A DNA stretch of 64,000 nt from Kordia sp050633145 (GTDB lineage: Bacteria; Bacteroidota; Bacteroidia; Flavobacteriales; Flavobacteriaceae). The position numbers and the translations under genes were made by a program. Location: positions 120,965-184,964 of the forward strand of contig NZ_JBOEFY010000023.1 of the NCBI RefSeq assembly GCF_050633145.1, given 5' to 3'. The number at the start of each line of letters is the position of its first letter. Positions within the stretch are counted from its first letter, which is position 1. The notes beneath the pieces were generated by a model that did no database searches, was not told the DNA's origin, and saw nothing but the letters and a program-made list of their open reading frames with translations. Shown here piece by piece: positions 7,010 to 15,377 of this stretch.

Positions 7010-8353
7010 ATGAAAAAAGCCTTAAAAATTTTAGCTGTCATACTCGTAATTGTTGCAATGCTTGTAGCGTATAATTATTCGAAATTAAATATCATTTCTG
7101 GGTACTCGGCAAAAAACATGAGTTCTTCCGTTTTTGTAGCGGGTAGAGCACCAGCTTTTACGGACAGTACAGATAATAGTTTTGCACCTATAAATTTTGC
7201 GAGAGACTTTGTTGATTTACAAAAAAAATATGCTTCGGCGTCTGTATATGGATTAATGGAACGCAAAGCCATATACCGAAAAGGTCTTGGAAGTGTATTA
7301 ATTGATGACGATTACGATATTACACAAGAAACTCCAATTCCGTTTCGTTCCAATATTGCTCGTATGGTACCGTATCCGTACGGAAACATGAAACAAAAAG
7401 ATACTACGTTTGCCAATATTGACTACGCAAAAATTGAAAATGAGGTACAATATGCTTTTGCCGAAGTAGATGGTGAAGATGTCAAAAAAACACGTGCAGT
7501 ATTAGTAATATACAAAGATCAAATCATTGCAGAACAATATGCAAAAGGCTTCAATAAAGATTCAAAAATACTAGGTTGGTCTATGACTAAAAGCTTGTTG
7601 AGCACTATGTATGGTGTTTTACAGTATCAAGGCAAACTCAATGTATGGGATAAAGCTCCTGTAGATGCTTGGAAAAAAGACGAACGTAATGCTATTACCA
7701 TTCACAACTTATTACAAATGAATAGTGGTTTAGAGTGGGAAGAAGATTATGGAAAAATTTCTGATGTAACCAAAATGCTATTTCTTGAAAAAGACATGAC
7801 TGCGTCACAAATAGAAAAACCATTAGTAGGCAAGCCAAATGAAACATGGTATTATTCTTCTGGAACGTCAAACTTACTATCAGGAATCTTGCGTAAGCAA
7901 TTTGCCAATCATCAAGAATACTTAGATTTCCCTTATGTTGAATTTATTGATAAAATTGGAATGCATTCTATGTTGATTGAAGCAGACATGGAAGGAAACT
8001 ATGTAGGTTCTTCTTATGGATGGGCAACACCACGCGATTGGGCAAAATTTGGACTGCTATATTTACACAGAGGCGATTGGAATGGTACACGTATCTTTGA
8101 TGATTCTTGGGTAGATTATATCACCAAACCAACACCAACTTCTAATGGACGTTATGGCGGACACTTTTGGCTTAATGCTGGCGGATTTCATCCAGATGTA
8201 CCAAAAGATATGTATTCTGCAAATGGCTATCAAGGACAACGCATATACATTATTCCTTCTAAAGATTTGGTAGTTGTTCGTTTCGGGTTAGTTGGAAAAG
8301 ATGGAACAGATTTTAATAAATTCTTAAGCGGAATATGCAATGCAATAAAATAA
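7010..8353 (+). CDS. Beta-lactamase-family serine hydrolase, membrane-anchored
   Basis: 447 residues. Residues 5-21 form a hydrophobic signal anchor (LKILAVILVIVAMLVAY) with no lipobox. The class C beta-lactamase/penicillin-binding fold is shown by the SxxK motif SMTK (Ser about 191, in GWSMTKSLL), the second motif YSSGTSN near residue 281, and a C-terminal GYQGQRIYIIPSKDLVVVR strand. The usual third KTG/HTGG motif is not obvious (NGYQGQR occupies its place). Flavobacterial relatives are annotated as serine hydrolases; substrates may be peptides or esters. It probably acts in the periplasm. It has its own promoter box and terminator, so is likely monocistronic. Confidence 0.85.
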   Translation: MKKALKILAVILVIVAMLVAYNYSKLNIISGYSAKNMSSSVFVAGRAPAFTDSTDNSFAPINFARDFVDLQKKYASASVYGLMERKAIYRKGLGSVLIDDDYDITQETPIPFRSNIARMVPYPYGNMKQKDTTFANIDYAKIENEVQYAFAEVDGEDVKKTRAVLVIYKDQIIAEQYAKGFNKDSKILGWSMTKSLLSTMYGVLQYQGKLNVWDKAPVDAWKKDERNAITIHNLLQMNSGLEWEEDYGKISDVTKMLFLEKDMTASQIEKPLVGKPNETWYYSSGTSNLLSGILRKQFANHQEYLDFPYVEFIDKIGMHSMLIEADMEGNYVGSSYGWATPRDWAKFGLLYLHRGDWNGTRIFDDSWVDYITKPTPTSNGRYGGHFWLNAGGFHPDVPKDMYSANGYQGQRIYIIPSKDLVVVRFGLVGKDGTDFNKFLSGICNAIK

Positions 8354-8393
8354 TAGAACTACTGTAACTACAGTAAATCTTCAAATATATATT

Positions 8394-8436
8394 GAGCTGT
8401 ACTTTATGTTTCTACGTAAATTGCAGCTCTTTTTTA
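8394..8436 (+). terminator. Terminator after serine hydrolase gene
   Basis: GAGCTG and CAGCTC pair across a 23-nt loop, which itself can pair TTTA with TAAA; the stem is followed by six T. Confidence 0.7.
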
Positions 8437-8521
8437 TGTAAAAAAACAATCAAATTCTTCATAAATACAGACTCTTTTACTTCATTTTCTATAGACAGAA
8501 TGAAACACCAACATATTGCCG

Positions 8522-8545
8522 ATTTTATGTAATTATACATAAAAT
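8522..8545. promoter_or_regulatory. Inverted repeat next to DUF2589 promoter
   Basis: ATTTTATGT and ACATAAAAT are perfect 9-bp arms around a 6-bp spacer. The right edge is 14 bp before the -33 TTTG, a usual place for an activator or repressor site. Function is inferred from position. Confidence 0.35.
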
Positions 8546-8559
8546 ATAATTGCAATATG

Positions 8560-8590
8560 TTTGAAAATAAAAACATTTGTTGTATATTTG
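8560..8590 (+). promoter_or_regulatory. Promoter of the DUF2589 operon
   Basis: TTTG at 8560-8563 and TATATTTG at 8583-8590 are separated by 19 bp, an excellent match to the Bacteroidota -33/-7 consensus. Transcription would leave an untranslated leader of about 135 nt before the ATG at 8732. That leader holds two palindromes, CTTTCGAAAG (8602-8611) and ATTTTAAGCTTAAAAT (near 8616-8631), but no riboswitch I can recognise. Confidence 0.75.
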
Positions 8591-8731
8591 CACTGTAATT
8601 CTTTCGAAAGAGTATAATTTTAAGCTTAAAATGATGTAAGAAATTGTTCGCGACTATTTTCTTGCAACCTAAGGAGAAAGCCGAAAAGCCTTTTTACAAA
8701 GAGTAGGTAAACAATTTTAAAAATTACAATT

Positions 8732-9268
8732 ATGCCAGTTAGTCCAAATGAAATTGCTAACATTAATTTTAGCGCAATGTTAGGGAAACCTCTAACAGCA
8801 GTTATTGATGCACAAGCAGCAGCAGCTTTATCAACAGTAGATTTTATCAACGAAGTAGGTCTTGATGAATCTGGAAATGTGAAAAATGTAACATTCGCAT
8901 ATTCTAAATTAGTTGATGGATCACCAACATCGGTAACATTAACAACACCTTTGTTAACCATCATTCCAATTCCATTTTTAAGAGTTGCTGATACAACGAT
9001 CGATTTTAATGCTAAAATCTCTAGTGTAACTAAAGTTGAAACTGTAGCTAGTCACAAATTAGATTTAAGTGCTGAATTGAGTTTACGTTGGGCTTGGGGA
9101 CGTTTTAAGTTCAAAGGAAGTTATTCGTACCAAAAGAAAAACACGTACTCAGATGAATCTAAACGTTCATACAGTATGAACATTAGAATTAATGCAGTAC
9201 AAGACGAAATTCCAGCAGGAATGAGTCGTGTATTAGATATGCTTGAAGAGTCTATTACAGAATCTTAG
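8732..9268 (+). CDS. DUF2589 domain-containing protein
   Basis: 178 residues. It matches DUF2589 along its length: LGKPLTAVIDAQAAAA, TVDFINEVG, then TTPLLTIIPIPFLRVADTTI with the conserved PxPxLR segment, then a beta-rich second half (KLDLSAELSLRW, YSYQKKNTYSDESKRSYSM). No signal peptide or membrane segment. The family is known from many bacteria, commonly in tandem with related genes, and has no established function. It is the first gene of an operon with two further hypothetical genes and has its own strong promoter. The C-terminus (IPAGMSRVLDMLEESI) is a typical helical tail. Confidence 0.85.
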   Translation: MPVSPNEIANINFSAMLGKPLTAVIDAQAAAALSTVDFINEVGLDESGNVKNVTFAYSKLVDGSPTSVTLTTPLLTIIPIPFLRVADTTIDFNAKISSVTKVETVASHKLDLSAELSLRWAWGRFKFKGSYSYQKKNTYSDESKRSYSMNIRINAVQDEIPAGMSRVLDMLEESITES

Positions 9269-9291
9269 AACATAGTACACTAACAAATTGG

Positions 9292-9313
9292 GGAAGTCTC
9301 TTCGGAGGCTTCC
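9292..9313 (+). promoter_or_regulatory. Intercistronic hairpin with UUCG tetraloop
   Basis: GGAAGTCTC and GAGGCTTCC form a 9-bp stem (one G-U pair) closed by C(UUCG)G, the extra-stable tetraloop. No T run follows, so it is more likely an RNA-stability element or partial attenuator than a terminator. It separates the first and second genes of the operon. Confidence 0.6.
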
Positions 9314-9334
9314 TTAACTTAAAAAACAAAAATC

Positions 9335-10153
9335 ATGATTACATTAAAAGACTATATCGGAAAAATTTATAAAGAAGTAAATAATGCTAAAGTACAGTCA
9401 GATATTGAAACATTAGCCATTGCGCAAGAATATGTTGCAAATCCAATGCTAAGACATTTTTCTGTTCCCAATATTCGTATCAAAGATATGGAATTAACAA
9501 TTCCTGTTGCGGTTGATGCTACACAAACGGTTACTAGAGAATATACAGAAAGAGAAATTCAGAACGTATATGAAGCAGCATTTTTTAAAGTAAATGCAGA
9601 TCTTTTTCCAAATCAAACTGCAGATCAAGTAGCGTATTTTGAAAGCATTAAACCAGAACTAACAGCAAAAGCACAGGTGTACTCTGCAGAAGCAGCAGCT
9701 AGTTTAAGAACAGCTTCGGCAGCAGACAGTATAGAATCTGCGCCACAAGCAGATACGCAAACGGATGCACAAACTGCATTTAGAACCACAGAAGAAGCTA
9801 CCGTAAGAACAACTCAAGAGTATGCATCTGAATCGACATCAAACAATTACTCCGTAGCAACAAATAAGGCAGCTATCAAATTTGCAGAAATATCGTATGC
9901 TTTTGTGGGGGACAATTTTGTGCAAGAAGCTGTTTTTCAAGATGCAATGGTAGCAGAAATTGAAAAAAATCTGCAACCAAAATCACCAGAGATTGAAGAC
10001 CTTCCAGTGATTGTAGAAACGCAAAAATTACAGGAAATCAATGATCCATCAAACTTAATTAAAATCAAAGTCAACATTACAGACAATGCAATGGAATGGA
10101 CAACAGATGTTGATGATGATGGAAACGCTGTACAAGTATTAAACTACGAATAA
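9335..10153 (+). CDS. Hypothetical DUF2589-operon protein (272 aa)
   Basis: Not a family I can name. Residues about 35-62 read NPMLRHFSVPNIRIKDMELT, resembling the PxPxLR segment of the upstream DUF2589 protein (PFLRVADTTIDF), and TIPVAV follows. The middle (about 110-185) is low-complexity, rich in Ala, Thr, Gln and Glu (AAASLRTASAADSIES, QADTQTDAQTAFRTTEEAT), probably disordered or coiled. The C-terminus (NLIKIKVNITDNAMEWT) is beta-like and acidic at its end. It has no signal peptide. The gene lies 66 bp after the DUF2589 gene across the UUCG hairpin. A joint complex with DUF2589 is an inference from the operon and the shared motif. Confidence 0.7.
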   Translation: MITLKDYIGKIYKEVNNAKVQSDIETLAIAQEYVANPMLRHFSVPNIRIKDMELTIPVAVDATQTVTREYTEREIQNVYEAAFFKVNADLFPNQTADQVAYFESIKPELTAKAQVYSAEAAASLRTASAADSIESAPQADTQTDAQTAFRTTEEATVRTTQEYASESTSNNYSVATNKAAIKFAEISYAFVGDNFVQEAVFQDAMVAEIEKNLQPKSPEIEDLPVIVETQKLQEINDPSNLIKIKVNITDNAMEWTTDVDDDGNAVQVLNYE

Positions 10154-10206
10154 ATTCACGTTTCTTCATGCCAAAAACAAGATGAAGAAATTCAAAATAC
10201 AAACAA

Positions 10207-10743
10207 ATGAAAACAAGTATAATAGAAAAAAATACCTTCTTTGAAGCTTCTATTTTCAAAGTAGGACTAATTTCTGAATTGCTTCGTTCCAAATCTTCAC
10301 GCTTTATAGTAGAGATTGAACGTTGGCTTTCAGAAAATCAAGAAGTATTGAAGCAATTTGGGTTTGTAGAATCTAGTCGTATGAGCATTTTACGAAATCA
10401 AATATTTGTGGCAAAAACAAAAGATGTTCCACAAAGAAGAAGACATTTATTGATGGTTGGAGCAAATTGTTTGGAAAATGCACACCAAATGTTAGCGGGT
10501 TTACATGAACCTATTAAAACTAAAGTTACGCAAGGAAGAGAAACCATTCAGCAGATTTTAGTAATGGTTAAAGATGATGCGGCATACAGTCAAGGGCAAA
10601 GAGAAAACTTTAATCAGTATGTGAAAAACACCTGGAAGCGTCTGCGACAAGATCCGCAATTTAGTTCTGTAGCAATGCAATTGCAAACACTACTTCCTGA
10701 AGTAGATATTTACAGAATTATTGCGGAAGAGATTCAACTGTAA
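10207..10743 (+). CDS. Hypothetical third protein of the DUF2589 operon
   Basis: 178 residues, family unknown. It is basic, mostly helical and soluble (FFEASIFKVGLISELLRSK, RFIVEIERWLSENQEVL, ENAHQMLAGLHEPIKTK, VKNTWKRLRQDPQF). No catalytic motif or membrane segment is visible. It is 53 bp after the second gene, on the same strand, and before a terminator, so it closes the operon. It may be a helical adaptor of whatever the DUF2589 proteins form; this is speculation. Confidence 0.65.
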   Translation: MKTSIIEKNTFFEASIFKVGLISELLRSKSSRFIVEIERWLSENQEVLKQFGFVESSRMSILRNQIFVAKTKDVPQRRRHLLMVGANCLENAHQMLAGLHEPIKTKVTQGRETIQQILVMVKDDAAYSQGQRENFNQYVKNTWKRLRQDPQFSSVAMQLQTLLPEVDIYRIIAEEIQL

Positions 10744-10756
10744 CCTATTTGCAAAA

Positions 10757-10788
10757 AAAATCCCAAAGCTTTTTTGCTTCGGGATTTT
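10757..10788. terminator. Bidirectional terminator between DUF2589 operon and sufD
   Basis: AAAATCCC-AAAGC pairs with GCTT-CGGGATTTT around a T-rich loop, with an A run on the left and a T run on the right. It lies between convergent genes and can serve both. Confidence 0.8.
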
Positions 10789-10810
10789 TAAGATTCTTTT
10801 TTACTTTCCT

Positions 10811-12130
10811 TTATAGATCGAATCCTAAATTTACGCCTAATTTTTGCGCAATTAACTTATTGATTCGGGTTTTAATGGCGTTTATCTTCACGCTTTCTAA
10901 AACGTTATTAGCAAAAGCATACATTAGTAATGCTTTTGCTTCCTTCTCAGGAATTCCACGTGAACGCATATAAAATAAAGCATCTTTATCTAACTGACCA
11001 ATGGTACAACCATGCGAGCATTTTACATCGTCTGCAAAAATCTCTAGCTGAGGTTTGGTGTTAATTGTTGCTTTATCGTCTATTAAAATATTATTATTTG
11101 CTTGGAATGCATTGGTCTTTTGTGCTTCCTTCTCTACAACTACTTTTCCATTAAAAACTCCTGTAGAACGATCGCCAAAAATACCTTTATAATCTTGGTG
11201 ACTTTCACAATTTGGTTCAATATGATGTACCAATGTATTATGATCTACGTGTTGCTTATCGCCAATAATAGTAACGCCTTTCATTGTAGAATCAATACGT
11301 TCTCCTTTTTGGAAAAACTGCAAATTGTTTCGTATTAACTTTCCACCAAAAGAAAATGTGTGCACAGATGCATTACTACTTTGCTTTTGAGAAATAAACG
11401 TATTATCAATCAAAGAAGCTTCCTGATTATCATTCTGAATCTTATAATAATCAACAATAGCGCGCTTATTTGCAAAAATTTCCGTTACTGAATTTGTCAA
11501 TACTACATTTGAAGTCAAACTTTGGTGGCGCTCAATAATTTGTACATGCGAATTTTCATCCACCACAATCAAATTACGTGGTTGCAACATCACAGAAGCT
11601 TCATTACCTGTAGAAAAATGCACAATTTGTATTGGCTTCTCAACTACTTTATTTCTTGGAATATGAATATATGCACCTTCTGAAGCAAAAGCGGTGTTCA
11701 ACGAAGTCAAACTATGATCTGCTTTTGCAGCTTGATTGTAATATGAGTCGATAATAATTTTATACTTCGGTTTGTTCAAAGCAGAACTCATCAAACAAAC
11801 ATCAATACCATCGTGTGTTGTTTCTGAAAGGAACGAACTATATTTTCCATCGATAAATACAATTTTATAGGTATCAATATCGTGGATAAAATATTTTTTT
11901 ACGTCTTTAAATTCAATTGCCGATTCTTTCTGTGGAGAAATCGTATAATCGTGCTTCAATAACGCATTTAGCGAAGTATATTTCCAATCTTCATCTCTTT
12001 TGGTAGGAAATCCTTTTTGCTGAAACGTCTTAATTGCATTATTTCTAATTTCATTTATGTTTTTTGACTGATGGTTTACACGATCTTCAAAAACCATAAA
12101 TGATGACAATAATTTATCTTTTAACTCCAT
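10811..12130 (-). CDS. sufD: Fe-S cluster assembly protein SufD
   Basis: 439 residues, the usual SufD length. Hallmarks: N-terminal NAIKTFQQKGFPTKRDEDWK, the central right-handed beta-helix region, and the C-terminal SufBD core (DDVKCSHGCTIGQLDKDALF, MRSRGIPEKEAKALLMYAF). SufD pairs with SufB and SufC in the SufBC2D scaffold that builds Fe-S clusters in the cytoplasm. It is the last gene of the operon, 9 bp after sufC, and is followed by a terminator. No sufS or sufE follows, so the cysteine desulfurase must be elsewhere. Confidence 0.95.
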   Translation of the reverse strand: MELKDKLLSSFMVFEDRVNHQSKNINEIRNNAIKTFQQKGFPTKRDEDWKYTSLNALLKHDYTISPQKESAIEFKDVKKYFIHDIDTYKIVFIDGKYSSFLSETTHDGIDVCLMSSALNKPKYKIIIDSYYNQAAKADHSLTSLNTAFASEGAYIHIPRNKVVEKPIQIVHFSTGNEASVMLQPRNLIVVDENSHVQIIERHQSLTSNVVLTNSVTEIFANKRAIVDYYKIQNDNQEASLIDNTFISQKQSSNASVHTFSFGGKLIRNNLQFFQKGERIDSTMKGVTIIGDKQHVDHNTLVHHIEPNCESHQDYKGIFGDRSTGVFNGKVVVEKEAQKTNAFQANNNILIDDKATINTKPQLEIFADDVKCSHGCTIGQLDKDALFYMRSRGIPEKEAKALLMYAFANNVLESVKINAIKTRINKLIAQKLGVNLGFDL

Positions 12131-12139
12131 GTGTGCTCC

Positions 12140-12892
12140 TTAAATAGTTGCTTCTTGCTTAATCCAATCGTATCCTTTTTCCTCTAACTCTAAGGCCAAT
12201 TCTTTTGTTCCCGATTTTACAATTTTCCCATTGTGTAAAACGTGTACAAAATCTGGTACAATATGATCTAGCAAACGTTGGTAGTGTGTAATTACGATCA
12301 CTGCATTGTTTTCGCTACGTAATTTATTTACACCATTGGCAACAATTCGCAATGCATCAATATCTAATCCAGAATCAGTTTCATCTAAGATGGCTAATTT
12401 TGGCTCTAGCATTGCCATTTGAAAAATTTCGTTACGTTTTTTCTCTCCACCAGAAAATCCTTCGTTTAAAGAACGTGATAAAAACTTTCTATCAATTTCT
12501 AGTAATTCGGCTTTCTCGCGAATTTTCTTCAACATTTCACTTGCTGGCATGTCTTCCAAACCTTTCGCTTTACGCGTTTCGTTGATGGCCGTTTTTACAA
12601 AGTTTGTCACAGAAACTCCAGGAATTTCTACAGGATACTGAAATGATAAAAACACACCTTCATGTGCACGTTCTTCAGGACCTAACTCCTCAATGTTTTC
12701 TCCGTTAAGAAAAATTTCTCCATCGGTAACTTCATACTCTTCCTTTCCTGCAATAACAGATGACAAGGTACTTTTTCCTGATCCGTTTGGTCCCATGATC
12801 GCATGTACTTCTCCTGCTTTTACTTCAAGGTTAATTCCTTTCAGAATTCCTTTTCCTTCAATACCTGCGTGTAGATTTTTTATGTGTAACAT
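12140..12892 (-). CDS. sufC: Fe-S cluster assembly ATPase SufC
   Basis: 250 residues with complete ABC ATPase motifs: Walker A GPNGSGKST at 34-42, Q-loop SFQYPVEIPG near 83-92, signature FSGGEKKR at 146-153, Walker B LAILDE at 166-171 and the SufC-type TDSGLDIDAL. SufC powers conformational change of the SufBD heterodimer. It sits between a lipoprotein gene and sufD (9-bp gap). Confidence 0.97.
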   Translation of the reverse strand: MLHIKNLHAGIEGKGILKGINLEVKAGEVHAIMGPNGSGKSTLSSVIAGKEEYEVTDGEIFLNGENIEELGPEERAHEGVFLSFQYPVEIPGVSVTNFVKTAINETRKAKGLEDMPASEMLKKIREKAELLEIDRKFLSRSLNEGFSGGEKKRNEIFQMAMLEPKLAILDETDSGLDIDALRIVANGVNKLRSENNAVIVITHYQRLLDHIVPDFVHVLHNGKIVKSGTKELALELEEKGYDWIKQEATI

Positions 12893-12924
12893 TCTAAAAC
12901 TATTGTTATGTTTTTTAAATCGAA

Positions 12925-13374
12925 TTATTGATTGTTTGTGATGATAATAGTACCATCTTCATCGCTTGGTTTTTGTACCGAAAGAATTTCTTTGATTTCT
13001 ATCACTTCTTTCCAAGCATTTTTTACTGGATTTGGTTTCTTAATGCCTCTAAAAACAACAGGAACCATATCATAGTCTTTTGTTTTGTATTGTTGACATT
13101 GCTTATTAAGAGCATGCATTTTTTCGTCGACAACAATACCGTACATTTGGCTTCCAGCAGTTTGAAGTACTGCAGCTTTATCGCTTTCTAAATATAAAAA
13201 CATTCCAGAAAAAGTGTCGTCTACCTTTCCTACTGTACGTGTAGCGGTTATACCAGTTTCAGTTTCAGTTTGATTTTGTGTGTCTGTTTCGTTCGCTTTT
13301 TCTTCAGATTTAGAATTGTTACCACAACTTACTATAAGTAAGCTAAGTGCGAAGATGAAATAGATTTTTTTCAT
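12925..13374 (-). CDS. Hypothetical lipoprotein inside the suf operon
   Basis: 149 residues. A signal peptide with lipobox (LSLLIVSCGNN) predicts lipidation at Cys about 17, then a Glu/Thr/Gln-rich linker (KANETDTQNQTETETGIT). The globular part (GKVDDTFSGMFLYLESDK, MYGIVVDEK, VPVVFRGIKKP) looks like a small beta-barrel of OB-fold type, but I cannot name the family. It lies in the gap between sufB (20 bp) and sufC (32 bp) on the same strand. Its location outside the cytoplasm makes direct cluster assembly unlikely; it may be a passenger or sense envelope metal or oxidant stress. Confidence 0.75.
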   Translation of the reverse strand: MKKIYFIFALSLLIVSCGNNSKSEEKANETDTQNQTETETGITATRTVGKVDDTFSGMFLYLESDKAAVLQTAGSQMYGIVVDEKMHALNKQCQQYKTKDYDMVPVVFRGIKKPNPVKNAWKEVIEIKEILSVQKPSDEDGTIIITNNQ

Positions 13375-13394
13375 TTTGTAATATTTATAATTGA

Positions 13395-14843
13395 TTATCC
13401 AACAGAACCTTCTAATGAGATTTCTAATAATTTTTGAGCTTCTACGGCAAACTCCATTGGCAATTTGTTTAAGACGTCTTTACTAAAACCGTTTACAATT
13501 AATGCAATGGCTTTTTCAGTGTCAATTCCACGTTGATTGCAATAGAAAATTTGGTCTTCTCCAATTTTACTTGTCGTAGCTTCGTGTTCTATTTGAGCCG
13601 TTTTATTTTTAGCTTCTATATAAGGAAAAGTATGTGCACCACATTGATTCCCCATTAATAGTGAATCACATTGCGAGAAGTTACGTGCGTTTTCTGCTTT
13701 GGAAGCAATTTGCACCAAACCTCTATAGCTGTTTTGTGATTTTCCAGCAGAAATACCTTTAGATATAATGGTACTCTTTGTGTTTTTTCCAAGATGAATC
13801 ATCTTAGTTCCTGTATCAGCTTGTTGATGATTGTTTGTGACAGCAATTGAATAAAATTCACCAACTGAATCATTACCTTTCAAAATACAACTAGGATATT
13901 TCCAAGTTACAGCAGAACCAGTTTCTACTTGTGTCCAAGAAATTTTTGCGTTGTTTTCGCACAATCCTCTTTTGGTTACAAAGTTAAAAACACCACCTTT
14001 TCCTTCTGCATTTCCTGGATACCAGTTTTGAACTGTAGAGTATTTAATTTCTGCATCGTCCATAGCAATCAGTTCTACTACGGCGGCATGCAATTGATTT
14101 TCATCACGCGATGGCGCAGTACAACCTTCTAAGTAACTTACATAACTTCCTTCGTCTGCAACTAAAAGCGTACGTTCAAATTGCCCAGTTCCTGCTTGAT
14201 TGATTCGGAAATACGTTGATAATTCCATTGGGCAACGAACGCCTTTTGGAATGTAACAGAAAGATCCATCAGTAAATACAGCAGAGTTTAATGCTGCATA
14301 AAAGTTGTCTTTGGTAGGAACGATAGTTCCCATATATTTTTTAACCAATTCTGGATGATCTTGAATTGCCTCTGAAATAGGGCAGAAGATGATTCCTTTT
14401 TCAGCCAATGTCTTTTTAAATGTTGTAGCTACTGAAACAGAATCGACTACAATATCAATAGCAACACCTTGCAGCTTTTTTTGTTCGTCAATAGAAATTC
14501 CCAGTTTCTTATACATTTCCAACAACTCAGGATCTACATCATCTAAAGTTTTGTTTGGATCTGCTTTTTTAGGAGCAGAGTAATAAGATATGGCTTGAAA
14601 GTCTGGTTTTTCATACTGAACATTTGCCCATTCTGGCTCTTCCATTTCTGACCAAATTTTAAAAGCGTCCAATCGCCATTCAGTCATCCATTCCGGTTCA
14701 TTTTTCTTTTTAGAAATTGCTCTTACAATATCTTCATTAAGTCCAACGGGGAATGTGTCACTTTCAATGTCTGTATAAAAACCGTACTCGTATTCTTTCG
14801 TTTCGAGTTCTTTTTGTAATTCTTCTTCAGTATACTTACTCAT
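13395..14843 (-). CDS. sufB: Fe-S cluster assembly protein SufB
   Basis: 482 residues, normal for SufB. Recognisable segments: EYEYGFYTDIESDTFPVGLN at the N-terminus, SEAIQDHPELVKKYMGTIVP, YIPKGVRCPMELSTYFRI, EGCTAPSRDENQLHAAVVEL, TKRGLCENNAKISWTQVETG, and the C-terminal HEATTSKIGEDQIFYCNQRG. SufB is the scaffold subunit on which the cluster forms. It is preceded by the A-type carrier gene across 168 bp of AT-rich sequence with no clear second promoter, and followed by the lipoprotein gene. Confidence 0.97.
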   Translation of the reverse strand: MSKYTEEELQKELETKEYEYGFYTDIESDTFPVGLNEDIVRAISKKKNEPEWMTEWRLDAFKIWSEMEEPEWANVQYEKPDFQAISYYSAPKKADPNKTLDDVDPELLEMYKKLGISIDEQKKLQGVAIDIVVDSVSVATTFKKTLAEKGIIFCPISEAIQDHPELVKKYMGTIVPTKDNFYAALNSAVFTDGSFCYIPKGVRCPMELSTYFRINQAGTGQFERTLLVADEGSYVSYLEGCTAPSRDENQLHAAVVELIAMDDAEIKYSTVQNWYPGNAEGKGGVFNFVTKRGLCENNAKISWTQVETGSAVTWKYPSCILKGNDSVGEFYSIAVTNNHQQADTGTKMIHLGKNTKSTIISKGISAGKSQNSYRGLVQIASKAENARNFSQCDSLLMGNQCGAHTFPYIEAKNKTAQIEHEATTSKIGEDQIFYCNQRGIDTEKAIALIVNGFSKDVLNKLPMEFAVEAQKLLEISLEGSVG

Positions 14844-15011
14844 TTCTTTCGATATGATTAAAAGATTAAATGATTGAAAAATTTATTTTTTTCTCTCTAC
14901 CTAATCTCGCTTTTTTCTAAATATTTTATAAATGCACTTGTTTTTTTCTCAATACTAGCGCTGTTTGTAATTCTAATTTTTGAATTAAAAACATTTCACT
15001 TTGATTAAGTA

Positions 15012-15341
15012 TTACAAAGAGAATGACTCTCCGCAACCACAGGTGCGTTGTGCATTTGGATTGTTAAAAACAAATCCGCTTCCATTTAATCCTCCAGAAT
15101 ATTCCAATGTGGTTCCAACGAGATATAAAAAGCTTTTTTTGTCAACAATAATTTTCACGCCATTGTCTTCAAATACTTTATCTTCTTCTGCTTTAGTATT
15201 GTCAAACGTAAGATCATACGAAAGTCCGGAACATCCACCACTTTTTACGCCTACACGAATGTAATCGTTGGTAGCATCAAAACCATCATCAGTCATGAGT
15301 TCGACTACTTTTTTACGGGCTGTGTCTGAAACTGTTATCAT
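15012..15341 (-). CDS. A-type iron-sulfur carrier (HesB/IscA/SufA family)
   Basis: 109 residues. The three invariant Cys are present: Cys37 in KSGGCSGLSY and Cys101/Cys103 in TCGCGESF at the C-terminus. The fold and length match IscA/SufA/ErpA proteins, which accept clusters from the scaffold and pass them to apo-enzymes. As the first gene of the suf unit it is most likely SufA-like; I leave the symbol empty because IscA and ErpA cannot be separated here. Confidence 0.93.
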   Translation of the reverse strand: MITVSDTARKKVVELMTDDGFDATNDYIRVGVKSGGCSGLSYDLTFDNTKAEEDKVFEDNGVKIIVDKKSFLYLVGTTLEYSGGLNGSGFVFNNPNAQRTCGCGESFSL

Positions 15342-15369
15342 TTTTTAATTTACATTTAATTCGTACTTG

Positions 15370-15377
15370 CAAAGATA
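15370..15377 (-). promoter_or_regulatory. Putative suf operon -7 box (TATCTTTG)
   Basis: On the minus strand TATCTTTG lies 29 bp before the ATG of the A-type carrier, giving a leader of about 20 nt. A TTG at -33 is not evident. No Fur- or IscR-like site was recognised. Confidence 0.5.
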
